NCBI GenBank assembly: GCA_002384725.1
Contig: DGBF01000150.1
Span: forward strand, 21,090 to 33,869
Source: Flavobacteriales bacterium UBA4011
GTDB lineage: Bacteria; Bacteroidota; Bacteroidia; Flavobacteriales_D; Crocinitomicaceae
DNA length: 12,780 bases
Direction: 5' to 3'
Of this stretch, positions 1 to 5,958 are shown one piece after another; positions within the stretch are counted from its first letter, which is position 1, and each line of letters begins with the position of its first letter. The position numbers and the translations under genes were made by a program. The notes below the pieces were generated by a model, which did no database searches, had not been told where the DNA came from, and worked only from the letters and a program-made list of their open reading frames with translations.

Positions 1-425
1 CTCGACTTTTCAAGTAGAATAAAGGTAGAATCGGGTCCTGGAAATTTTGATAAAAATTCACCTTTTCCATTTTTACTCATCGGAAAGTATTTGTGCTTCC
101 CAAGTTCACCTTTTTGATTTACTCGATTGCCATCTACTACCATGTGATCCATTAAATATAGACTGTCAATGTTGTAATTAAACGCTTCAATCAACCTCCC
201 ATCTGCCGCATAAAGTTCAGTAACCATATGTTTTCCAAAGGAATCGTCGATACGAAATATTCGCATAAAGCGTTCGTCCAAACCACTTGCCTTATCTCGA
301 AAAACATACACTTTTGGATCATCGTCGAATGGATGAAAATAAACCGACAGAGGATTTGCACTTTTGGTTGCTTCTTTACAACCAAACAAACCGATTAACA
401 GGAAAAAAAACACGGCTAGTTTCAT
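1..425 (-). CDS. putative lipoprotein, 3' part outside the window
   Basis: An ATG at 425 opens a frame of 141 codons that stays open to the left edge, so the C-terminus is missing. The protein starts MKLAVFFFLLIGLFGCKEAT: a Lys, a hydrophobic stretch (residues 4-15) and a lipobox-like LFGC with Cys16, which suggests a type II signal peptide and attachment to a membrane. The Phe at -2 is not the most common lipobox residue. The mature part is mixed polar/aromatic (YFHPFDDDPKVYVF, then ELYAADGRLIEAFNYNIDSL, later GKHKYFPM). I recognise no domain in it. Its ATG overlaps the TGA of the upstream pseudouridine synthase gene (ATGA, 422-425), so translation is probably coupled and it shares that transcript. 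Function unknown; the reading frame and the signal are well supported, the role is not. Confidence 0.75.
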   Translation of the reverse strand, partial: MKLAVFFFLLIGLFGCKEATKSANPLSVYFHPFDDDPKVYVFRDKASGLDERFMRIFRIDDSFGKHMVTELYAADGRLIEAFNYNIDSLYLMDHMVVDGNRVNQKGELGKHKYFPMSKNGKGEFLSKFPGPDSTFILLEKS

Positions 426-1390
426 GACATTTTCAGGAAATTAATTTCACTTTCGCTCAAATGTCGGAAATTTCCACGTGGTAAATCTTTTTTAGACAAT
501 CCAGCATATTGCACACGATCCACACGATGAACTTTGTAACCGAGACTCTCCAATGCGCGGCGTGCTACACTATTTTTCCCGGATGTCAGTTCAATTCCCA
601 ATTCTCTTGCGTTTCCTTTTACATATTCTATTTTGTCAAAAAATGTTCGTCCATCTTCTAAATCAATTCCGCTAATCATTTTCTCAATATCCTCTTTCGA
701 CATAGGTTTGTCGATTTCGATATGATACATTTTCTTTGCTTTGTATTGAGGATGAATTAATTTTTTCATCATGTCTCCATCGTTGGTAAAAAAGAACAAA
801 CCTGTCGCTTCTTTTTCCATTCGTCCAACTGGATACAATTGTTCTTTACATGCTTTTTTCACTAAGCTCATCACTGTTTTTCTGCCTAATGCATCATCAA
901 ACGCAGTGATAAATCCTTTTGGTTTGTTCAATAAAACATACCGTTTTGTCGCTGGGCTAACCGATTCGTCACCATATTTAACTATATCTGTTAACTTAAC
1001 GCGGTAACCCATTTCAGTTACAATCTCTCCGTTTACAGAAACTATTCCATTAGCAATAAAAACATCTGCTTCTCTTCGCGAACAAACACCAGCATTTGAT
1101 AAATATTTATTCAGGCGAATAGAATCATCGCTGAACTTTGGCATTGGATCACCTTTTTTTACTTTTTGCTTATAATCAATGTACTTTCGCTTGTCACGAT
1201 CTGTAACATTTTTCTTATTAGGATGTTCGTTTTTGCTAGTTGGTTTGCTACCACCTGATTTTGGTTTAGAACCTGGTTTAGAACCTGCCGAAGCGGTTCT
1301 CGTGGTAGCATTTGACGTCCCTCTGGACGTTCTTGTTATTTTGCCAGCGCTGCCGGGCTTACCGGAGTTTCCTCCTCTTCCTTTATTCAT
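422..1390 (-). CDS. rluB: RluB/RsuA-family 23S rRNA pseudouridine synthase with substituted catalytic Asp
   Basis: Family members isomerise a uridine in rRNA to pseudouridine. Counting from the ATG at 1390 (322 aa), residues 1-80 are a Gly/Ser/Lys/Thr-rich basic tail, as is usual in Bacteroidota RluB. Residues about 90-137 are an S4 RNA-binding domain (RLNKYLSNAGVCSRREAD) and about 150-311 the synthase domain (LLNKPKGF, TGLFFFTNDGD, KKMYHIEI, GLSKKDLPRGNFRHL). The active-site motif normally reads GRLD; here it is GRME, with Glu192 at the catalytic Asp position (codon 815-817). The usual NR..RR motif reads NSVARR (273-278), so one conserved Arg is also lost. The frame can be extended to a TTG at 1411, but that codon lies inside a TATCTTTG promoter box, so the ATG at 1390 is preferred. 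Its TGA overlaps the next gene's ATG. Family assignment is firm; activity is doubtful. Confidence 0.88.
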   Translation of the reverse strand: MNKGRGGNSGKPGSAGKITRTSRGTSNATTRTASAGSKPGSKPKSGGSKPTSKNEHPNKKNVTDRDKRKYIDYKQKVKKGDPMPKFSDDSIRLNKYLSNAGVCSRREADVFIANGIVSVNGEIVTEMGYRVKLTDIVKYGDESVSPATKRYVLLNKPKGFITAFDDALGRKTVMSLVKKACKEQLYPVGRMEKEATGLFFFTNDGDMMKKLIHPQYKAKKMYHIEIDKPMSKEDIEKMISGIDLEDGRTFFDKIEYVKGNARELGIELTSGKNSVARRALESLGYKVHRVDRVQYAGLSKKDLPRGNFRHLSESEINFLKMS

Positions 1391-1408
1391 CTCGAATTTT
1401 TTAGGGTG

Positions 1409-1416
1409 CAAAGATA
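1409..1416 (-). promoter_or_regulatory. Bacteroidota-type -7 box upstream of rluB
   Basis: Read on the minus strand this is TATCTTTG, a full match to the TAnnTTTG -7 element of the Bacteroidota housekeeping sigma factor. It ends 18 nt before the ATG at 1390, which would give a leader of roughly 10-15 nt. I see no clear TTG-type -33 element about 19 nt further upstream. Confidence 0.55.
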
Positions 1417-1430
1417 AGATGGAAATTTGA

Positions 1431-1615
1431 ATTGTGGAAATGTTTGAAACATCCTTTCGATTATTGGACCGTTCGCAAGCTCACTTTTGGAAGTTGGACC
1501 GCTTCGCTGATAGAGGAAGGCCGATTTAGAAGAATGTTAATTATCCAATAGTGACCGAAGGGAATGATCCAGCATCAATCCTTTCGCAGAATGGTCCAAG
1601 AGCCCAAAGGGAACT
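1431..1615. other. intergenic segment with degenerate short repeats
   Basis: No gene is recognisable between yraN and rluB. The stretch holds short repeats: ATCCTTTCG at 1451-1459 and 1578-1586; TTGGACCG at 1464 and again exactly 30 nt later at 1494, both followed by a TTCGC-containing stretch; and GGTCCAA, the reverse complement of TTGGACC, at 1593-1599. TATTGGA (1462-1468) also faces TCCAATA (1544-1550). It could be a decayed element or a structured untranslated RNA; I cannot decide. Confidence 0.4.
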
Positions 1616-1975
1616 CTATACAAACGGTGTAAAAGCATCTGGAATATATTCTAAATCTGTTCGGTAGGTATTGTGAACGATGGAAACTATATCAAATTGA
1701 GTTTCTAATTCTATTTCGTTTTCTTTCAAATAAAAATCTGTCACTTTGATTATTTGTTTTTGCTTTGCTTTTGTTACCGCACGCCAAGGTTCTCCAATTT
1801 CGGCCGTTTGTCTGGTTTTCACCTCAGTAACGTGAATTTTATCTTCGAATTCCGTTATTATATCTACTTCCAAATGACGCATTCGGAAATTTCGTGCGCG
1901 GATTTTATGTCCTTTTTTTCGAAGGAAAAGTGTGGCCATATTTTCGCCTAAAATGCCTAGTTCTTGGTTGGTCAT
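1616..1975 (-). CDS. yraN: YraN/UPF0102-family putative endonuclease-fold protein
   Basis: This 119-aa protein has the usual length of the UPF0102 (YraN) family, which has a restriction-endonuclease-like fold and is of poorly defined function. Visible motifs are GILGENMATLFL (residues 7-18, conserved GE), RNFRMRHLEVDII (28-40, where most members have GEID), and TEVKTR (50-55). Together Glu36, Asp38, Glu51 and Lys53 give the PD-(D/E)XK-like pattern. QFDIVSI (93-99) and a C-terminal DAF (113-115) also fit the family. The ATG at 1975 is the natural start. It lies on the same strand downstream of rnc, separated from it by an 86-nt spacer that contains a large palindrome, and I see no TAnnTTTG promoter in that spacer, so it may be read through from the acpP promoter. 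Family assignment is strong; biochemical role is inference. Confidence 0.85.
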   Translation of the reverse strand: MTNQELGILGENMATLFLRKKGHKIRARNFRMRHLEVDIITEFEDKIHVTEVKTRQTAEIGEPWRAVTKAKQKQIIKVTDFYLKENEIELETQFDIVSIVHNTYRTDLEYIPDAFTPFV

Positions 1976-1984
1976 ACCTATTAA

Positions 1985-2051
1985 ATTACGAATTATTTAA
2001 GTAGAAATTACGAATTGGGGGGCCAAAATTCGTAATTCAATAATTCGTAAT
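1985..2051. repeat. nested palindrome of four ATTACGAATT units
   Basis: The 10-base unit ATTACGAATT occurs at 1985-1994 and 2007-2016, and its reverse complement at 2027-2036 and 2042-2051. The outer arms pair perfectly over 13 bp (1985-1997 with 2039-2051). The inner arms pair over 11 bp (2006-2016 with 2027-2037) around a 10-nt loop that begins with six G. The asymmetric bulge is 8 nt on one side and 1 nt on the other. It sits between rnc and yraN. With no T-tract following it in the transcribed direction, it is not a normal intrinsic terminator. It may be an mRNA-stabilising or RNase III-sensitive hairpin, or a dispersed extragenic palindrome. Confidence 0.8.
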
Positions 2052-2061
2052 AGATAATGGA

Positions 2062-2784
2062 TTAAACTTCTCCTAAAAGCTCTAATGTTTCTTTTGAAGC
2101 GGCTTGTTCAGCTATTTTTTTGGAACTTCCTGTACCTAGACCAAAATTCTTCTCGTTGATTTTGGCCATCATCGTGTATTTCCAAAAGCCGCCCGCATTT
2201 TCTTCTTCCATCATTTCGAATTCGAGTTGATGACGGTTTTTCTGGCACCAAATAAAAAGTTTGGATTTGAAATCGATTTCTTCTTCAAGGATCTTATTTA
2301 CATCGGCGTACTTTTTAAGAATATGATTTTCGATGCAATCTTTTGCTGCTAAGAATCCCCCATCAATAAATATAGCTCCCATTAAAGCTTCAAATGCGTT
2401 TCCTTCAATGGTACTCATATTGATGGTTCTACCTTTTTGATAACCGAGTACTGTCCGTATTTTTATTTTTTCAGCAATGGCCGAAATACTTTTTCGCGAA
2501 ACAAATTTGGATTTAACCTTGGTCAAATATCCTTCGTCCTCCTTCGGAAACAAACGAAATAAATATTCTGCAATAACAGCATCTAGAACTGCATCTCCCA
2601 AAAATTCAAGTCGTTCGTTTGATACAAGGGTATCATCCGCATACAACAAAGACTTGTGGGTTAAAGCGTGGGTAAAAAAGAGAATGTTTTTTGGGCGATA
2701 ACCAAATTTGGAGCGCATGAATTTGTCAATCTCCTTCTCGGCTTCTGACTTACTTAAACTCGAAAATTTCGATAATATTCCCAC
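2062..2784 (-). CDS. rnc: ribonuclease III
   Basis: RNase III cleaves double-stranded RNA in rRNA maturation and mRNA decay. The 240-aa protein has the signature NERLEFLGDAVLD at residues 56-68 (acidic residues Glu57, Glu60, Asp64). The second acidic site is GNAFEALMGAIFIDGG (128-143) with Glu132; the Asn129 in place of Asp is, to my knowledge, common in Bacteroidota. A C-terminal double-stranded-RNA-binding domain spans about 171-238 (DFKSKLFIWCQKN, then GTGSSKKIAEQAA). The start codon is GTG at 2784; the next Met (residue 23) would remove the helix before the conserved GYRPKN. Only 6 nt separate it from the fabF stop, so it is in the acpP-fabF-rnc operon, the usual order in this phylum. Confident assignment. 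Confidence 0.97.
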   Translation of the reverse strand: MGILSKFSSLSKSEAEKEIDKFMRSKFGYRPKNILFFTHALTHKSLLYADDTLVSNERLEFLGDAVLDAVIAEYLFRLFPKEDEGYLTKVKSKFVSRKSISAIAEKIKIRTVLGYQKGRTINMSTIEGNAFEALMGAIFIDGGFLAAKDCIENHILKKYADVNKILEEEIDFKSKLFIWCQKNRHQLEFEMMEEENAGGFWKYTMMAKINEKNFGLGTGSSKKIAEQAASKETLELLGEV

Positions 2785-2790
2785 ACCAAT

Positions 2791-4044
2791 TTATCCAACA
2801 AATTTCTTGACAATAACGCTCGTATTGTGCCCTCCAAATCCAAAGGTATTGGAAATGGCCACATTAACGGTACGCTTTTCAGCTTTACCAAAAGTAAAGT
2901 TTAGTTTATTGTCTAAGGCTGGATCATCAGTAAAATGATTGATGGTCGGTGGTACGATATCGTTTTTCACCGCCATAATACATGCAATTGCTTCAATCGC
3001 ACCTGCTGCACCTAACAAATGTCCGGTCATGGACTTTGTAGAACTAATATTGATTTTGTACGCATGCTCTCCAAACACTTGTTGAATTGCTTTTACTTCG
3101 GCAACATCACCGAGTGGAGTTGAAGTTCCGTGAACATTGACATAATCGATGTCCGTAGCAGGAATTTCAGCATCTTCTAGAGCGCGTAACATTACGTTTC
3201 GAGCGCCAATACCTTCGGGATGAGGAGCCGTCATGTGATATGCATCACCCGACATTCCGCCACCAATTACTTCGGCGTAGATTTTTGCTCCACGTTTCAT
3301 TGCGTGCTCATATTCTTCAAGAATCAAGGCGCCTGCTCCTTCTCCCAAAACAAATCCATCACGATCTAAGTCGAAAGGACGCGATGCTGTTTCTGGATCA
3401 TCATTTCTAGTTGAAAGGGCTTTAAGAGCGTTGAATCCTCCCATTCCCATTTCATTCACTGCTGCTTCGGAACCACCAGTAACGATTGCATGCGCTTTTC
3501 CTAAACGGATAAGGTTGAATGAATCGATGATAGCATTGGTTGAAGATGCACATGCTGAAACGGTAACATAATTTGGTCCACGGAGTCCATATTTAATTGA
3601 AACATGTCCTGCGGCAATGTCCGAAATCATTTTAGGGATAAAGAAAGGATTGAAACGAGGGGTTCCATCTCCTGCGAAGAAATTTTGAGATTCATCCTGG
3701 AATGTTTTTAACCCTCCAATTCCTGATCCCCAAATTACTCCGATAAAATCTAAATCTGGATTGCTTTCCATGAGACCAGAGTCCGCCATAGCCTCAGAAG
3801 CTGAAACCATGGCGTACTGTGAAAATTGGTCTAATTTCCTTGCTTCTTTTCGTTCCATAAAATCTTCAATATTGAAGTTTTTTACTTCGCAAGCAAACTG
3901 TGTTTTGAACAATGAAGAATCAAATTGTTGAATTTTTGCGGCTCCTGATTTACCATTGATTAATCCTTCCCAATATTCAGGAAGAGTGTTTCCAATGGGC
4001 GTTAGTGCACCAAGACCTGTCACAACAACTCGTTTAAGCTCCAT
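2791..4044 (-). CDS. fabF: 3-oxoacyl-[acyl-carrier-protein] synthase II
   Basis: FabF (KAS II) condenses malonyl-ACP with acyl-ACP in fatty-acid elongation in the cytoplasm. The 417-aa length is normal. The catalytic Cys165 lies in VSACASSTNAI, the first active-site His is His305 in VHGTSTPLGD, Lys337 and the second His, His342, are in SSTKSMTGHLLGAAGA, and the C-terminal FGFGGHN (401-407) is the conserved glycine-rich loop. The N-terminus VVVTGLGALTPIGN is typical. Cys-His-His rather than Cys-His-Asn places it with condensing synthases I/II. It lies 26 nt downstream of acpP, which encodes its substrate carrier, and just upstream of rnc, so the three are almost certainly co-transcribed. Confident assignment. 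Confidence 0.98.
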   Translation of the reverse strand: MELKRVVVTGLGALTPIGNTLPEYWEGLINGKSGAAKIQQFDSSLFKTQFACEVKNFNIEDFMERKEARKLDQFSQYAMVSASEAMADSGLMESNPDLDFIGVIWGSGIGGLKTFQDESQNFFAGDGTPRFNPFFIPKMISDIAAGHVSIKYGLRGPNYVTVSACASSTNAIIDSFNLIRLGKAHAIVTGGSEAAVNEMGMGGFNALKALSTRNDDPETASRPFDLDRDGFVLGEGAGALILEEYEHAMKRGAKIYAEVIGGGMSGDAYHMTAPHPEGIGARNVMLRALEDAEIPATDIDYVNVHGTSTPLGDVAEVKAIQQVFGEHAYKINISSTKSMTGHLLGAAGAIEAIACIMAVKNDIVPPTINHFTDDPALDNKLNFTFGKAEKRTVNVAISNTFGFGGHNTSVIVKKFVG

Positions 4045-4070
4045 ATAATTATAAGATTAACTTTCGTTTC

Positions 4071-4307
4071 TTAGTTTGAGTGCTCTTCAATATACGATAC
4101 AGCAGCACCTACTGTTTGGATGTTCTCCGCTTGGTCATCTGGAATGGCGATATTGAATTCTTTTTCGAATTCCATAATCAATTCCACTGTGTCTAGAGAG
4201 TCCGCCCCTAGGTCGTTTGTGAAGCTGGCTTCTTGTGTTACTTCGCTTTCTTCAACTCCCAATTTATCTACGATAATTGCTACTACTCTTGTTTTAATGT
4301 CAGACAT
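4071..4307 (-). CDS. acpP: acyl carrier protein
   Basis: A 78-aa acidic protein that carries growing acyl chains on a phosphopantetheine arm. The attachment serine is Ser37 in the [15 protein letters not shown] motif (residues 34-48), which is nearly invariant in the family. The following [19 protein letters not shown] gives helices III and IV. Length, acidity and motif are standard. It is the first gene of the acpP-fabF-rnc operon, with a promoter 30-60 nt upstream, and it is divergent from purN across a 177-nt gap. Confident assignment. Confidence 0.98.
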   Translation of the reverse strand: MSDIKTRVVAIIVDKLGVEESEVTQEASFTNDLGADSLDTVELIMEFEKEFNIAIPDDQAENIQTVGAAVSYIEEHSN

Positions 4308-4336
4308 TGTTTTTGTTTTAAAATTAATTCAGCCTG

Positions 4337-4368
4337 CAAAGAAAAAAACATATCCCTAAAAAACAAAA
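4337..4368 (-). promoter_or_regulatory. promoter of the acpP-fabF-rnc operon
   Basis: On the minus strand TTTTG (4364-4368) is followed after exactly 19 nt by TTTCTTTG (4337-4344). This matches the Bacteroidota pattern of a TTTG -33 box, about 19 nt, and TAnnTTTG, with one mismatch (T for A at the second base of the -7 box). The box ends 29 nt before the acpP ATG, giving a leader of about 23-25 nt. Confidence 0.6.
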
Positions 4369-4472
4369 TAAATAACTTTATTTATTAAACTGTTTTTCAA
4401 CTATAAACCGTTCATTCCCCTTAAGCAGACCGAATATACTCATTAATTTCCTCTTGTGTTCAAATTACTTTA

Positions 4473-4480
4473 TACCTTTG
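4473..4480 (+). promoter_or_regulatory. -7 box immediately before the purN start codon
   Basis: TACCTTTG fits TAnnTTTG completely and ends only 4 nt before the purN ATG at 4485. Transcription would then begin at or within a few bases of the ATG, so the mRNA would be leaderless or nearly so. The -33 region is unclear: TTG at 4454-4456 gives a spacer of 16 nt rather than 19. Confidence 0.55.
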
Positions 4481-4484
4481 CCAC

Positions 4485-5063
4485 ATGCTTAAAAAACGGA
4501 TCGCCATTTTTGCCTCAGGTTCAGGAAGTAACGCTTTAAATTTAATCAATTTTTTTGCGAATCACTCTGCTGTGGAAGTGGGAATTGTGTTGAGCAATAA
4601 AGAAGATGCTCCTGTGGTGAATTCATGCGAAGAAATGGGACTTGATGTTTTCGTTTTAAACAACGAAGAAGTGAGTGAAGGTGAGCGATTGGTGAATATT
4701 TGTCAGAACCAGGGAATTGATTTTATCGTGCTTGCTGGTTATCTGAGGAAAATTCCGAATGAATTAATTGATGAATATCCGCAACAAATAATCAATATTC
4801 ACCCTTCTTTGTTGCCTAAATTTGGAGGTGCTGGAATGTATGGCGCTCATGTTCACGAATCAGTTGTTTCTATGGGCGAAACAGAATCTGGAATTAGCAT
4901 ACATTTGGTCAATTCGTATTACGATGGAGGACAAATGATTGCGCAATTTTACGCCCCCATTTCGTCAGATGATAGCGCAAAAAAAGTAGAGGAAAAAGTT
5001 CGAAAGTTGGAAATTCAATATTTCCCATTAGTTGTTGAACAATACATAATTGGGACTAAATAA
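4485..5063 (+). CDS. purN: phosphoribosylglycinamide formyltransferase
   Basis: PurN (GAR transformylase) transfers a formyl group from 10-formyl-tetrahydrofolate to GAR, the third step of purine synthesis. The 192-aa protein has the phosphate-binding loop FASGSGSN (residues 9-16), the folate-site segment VLAGYLRKIP (82-91), and the catalytic triad: Asn104 and His106 in INIHPSLLPKFGG, and Asp147 in YYDGG. This fits the usual Asn/His/Asp arrangement. The ATG at 4485 is fixed by the conserved KKRIAIFASG start and sits 4 nt behind a -7 box. Its TAA shares one base with the ATG of the following MarC-family gene, so the two are translationally linked. Divergent purN and acpP is a common Bacteroidota arrangement. 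Confidence 0.97.
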   Translation: MLKKRIAIFASGSGSNALNLINFFANHSAVEVGIVLSNKEDAPVVNSCEEMGLDVFVLNNEEVSEGERLVNICQNQGIDFIVLAGYLRKIPNELIDEYPQQIINIHPSLLPKFGGAGMYGAHVHESVVSMGETESGISIHLVNSYYDGGQMIAQFYAPISSDDSAKKVEEKVRKLEIQYFPLVVEQYIIGTK

Positions 5064-5659
5064 TGGAGTTTTTTACTGATTTTTCTTGGAAGCAAATTTT
5101 TAAGGCATCGATGGTGTTGTTTGCCGTAATTGATATTCTTGGATCTATTCCCATTATATTGAAACTGAAACAATCGACAGGAGATTTGCACGAAATGAGA
5201 GCGAGTTTGGTGTCTCTTGGTATCATGATTGGCTTTCTGATTCTTGGAGAAAATATTCTTGCGCTTTTTGGTGTCGACATAGGAAGCTTTGCCGTTGCAG
5301 GTTCAATTATCCTTTTTGCCATGGCTTTAGAAATGATTTTGGGCGTTCAACTTTTCAGAGATTCCCCAACTGGAAAAACGGCGAGCATTGTTCCTTTGGC
5401 CTTTCCAATTATAGCAGGTGCGGGAACTATGACTTCTATTATTTCTCTGCGTGCAGAGTACTACAGCATCAATATCGTAATTGCCATTTTGATAAACGTA
5501 ATCGTTGTTTACTCGGTTTTACGAAGTACCAAGGCTATCGAAAAAATTCTTGGTGAAGGTGGTATTGCTATTCTTAAAAAGGTGTTTGGAATTATTCTAC
5601 TGGCAATTGCCGTGAAGTTATTTACATCGAATATTCCAGGATTATTCAATGGGGTTTAG
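5063..5659 (+). CDS. MarC/UPF0056-family integral membrane protein
   Basis: A 198-aa hydrophobic protein with about six membrane segments: residues 13-34, 46-68, 74-96, 107-128, 136-153 and 174-190. Family marks are VLFAVIDILGSIPIIL (18-33; many MarC proteins have DPxGNxP here, but DI.GSIP appears usual in Bacteroidota), FAVAGSIILFAMALEMILG (76-94) and IVPLAFPIIAGAGTMTS (109-125). The family (MarC, YhgN, YchE) was first tied to multiple antibiotic resistance, a link later withdrawn, and its substrate is unsettled, so no transport activity is claimed. The ATG overlaps the purN stop by one base, which makes co-expression likely although no functional tie to purine synthesis is known. The family call is firm. 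Confidence 0.9.
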   Translation: MEFFTDFSWKQIFKASMVLFAVIDILGSIPIILKLKQSTGDLHEMRASLVSLGIMIGFLILGENILALFGVDIGSFAVAGSIILFAMALEMILGVQLFRDSPTGKTASIVPLAFPIIAGAGTMTSIISLRAEYYSINIVIAILINVIVVYSVLRSTKAIEKILGEGGIAILKKVFGIILLAIAVKLFTSNIPGLFNGV

Positions 5660-5958
5660 ATAATCTAGAATTCCCTGATTTAATAATTCAAGCTTCTGTT
5701 AAAAATGACCGTATTCGTTATACGGACAAGTAACTTGACTTAGCATCTCTCCCGGCCTATGATTTGATATTGGCACTCTGAATTATTTATTTACTTCCGT
5801 TCAAAATTCAATGTTGAATTTTTACATTTCAAGTATTGTATTATTACCGATTGCATAATTTAAAGAATACAAAAAAATCAAAATACCAATATAAATGCCT
5901 TTAAAGGCATAGCGCAAAAATGAACAGTAATGAAAGCCTAATTCATTAGAAAATACAA
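5660..5958. other. convergent AT-rich intergenic gap with three palindromes
   Basis: No gene is recognisable in these 299 bases between the MarC-family gene (plus) and the repeat-protein gene (minus). Three palindromes stand out: CCGTAT-TCGTT-ATACGG at 5709-5725, AAAATTCAA-TG-TTGAATTTT at 5803-5822, and the gapless 16-mer ATGCCTTTAAAGGCAT at 5895-5910. The first two lack a strong T-tract in the plus direction, so termination of the marC transcript is not clearly explained. Confidence 0.5.
5885..5910 (-). terminator. possible terminator of the YwqK-repeat gene
   Basis: The perfect palindrome ATGCCTTTAAAGGCAT (5895-5910) folds into a 6-bp stem with a TTAA loop. Read on the minus strand it lies 48 nt after the stop of the repeat-protein gene and is followed by TTATATTGG and then a longer T-rich run. 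The stem is short and the T-run is interrupted, so this is a modest call. Confidence 0.4.

Noticed and set aside
1391..1411. Longer rluB start at the TTG codon at 1411
   Set aside because: The TTG overlaps a TATCTTTG promoter box and would lie upstream of the probable transcription start; the ATG at 1390 fits better.
771..1430. Plus-strand open frames opposite rluB
   Set aside because: They are antisense shadows of a recognised gene, with low-complexity translations mirroring the basic N-terminal tail and no own start signals.
2017..2024. GC-rich core of the palindrome between rnc and yraN as an intrinsic terminator
   Set aside because: The stems are AT-rich and no T-tract follows in the transcribed direction, so it was kept as a repeat, not a terminator.
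4120..4359. Plus-strand open frame opposite acpP
   Set aside because: It overlaps a highly conserved gene antisense and runs into the acpP promoter; no homology is recognisable.
5680..5958. Very short open frames in the convergent gap, such as a 21-codon one on the minus strand
   Set aside because: They have no promoter box, no recognisable product and a composition like the surrounding non-coding DNA.
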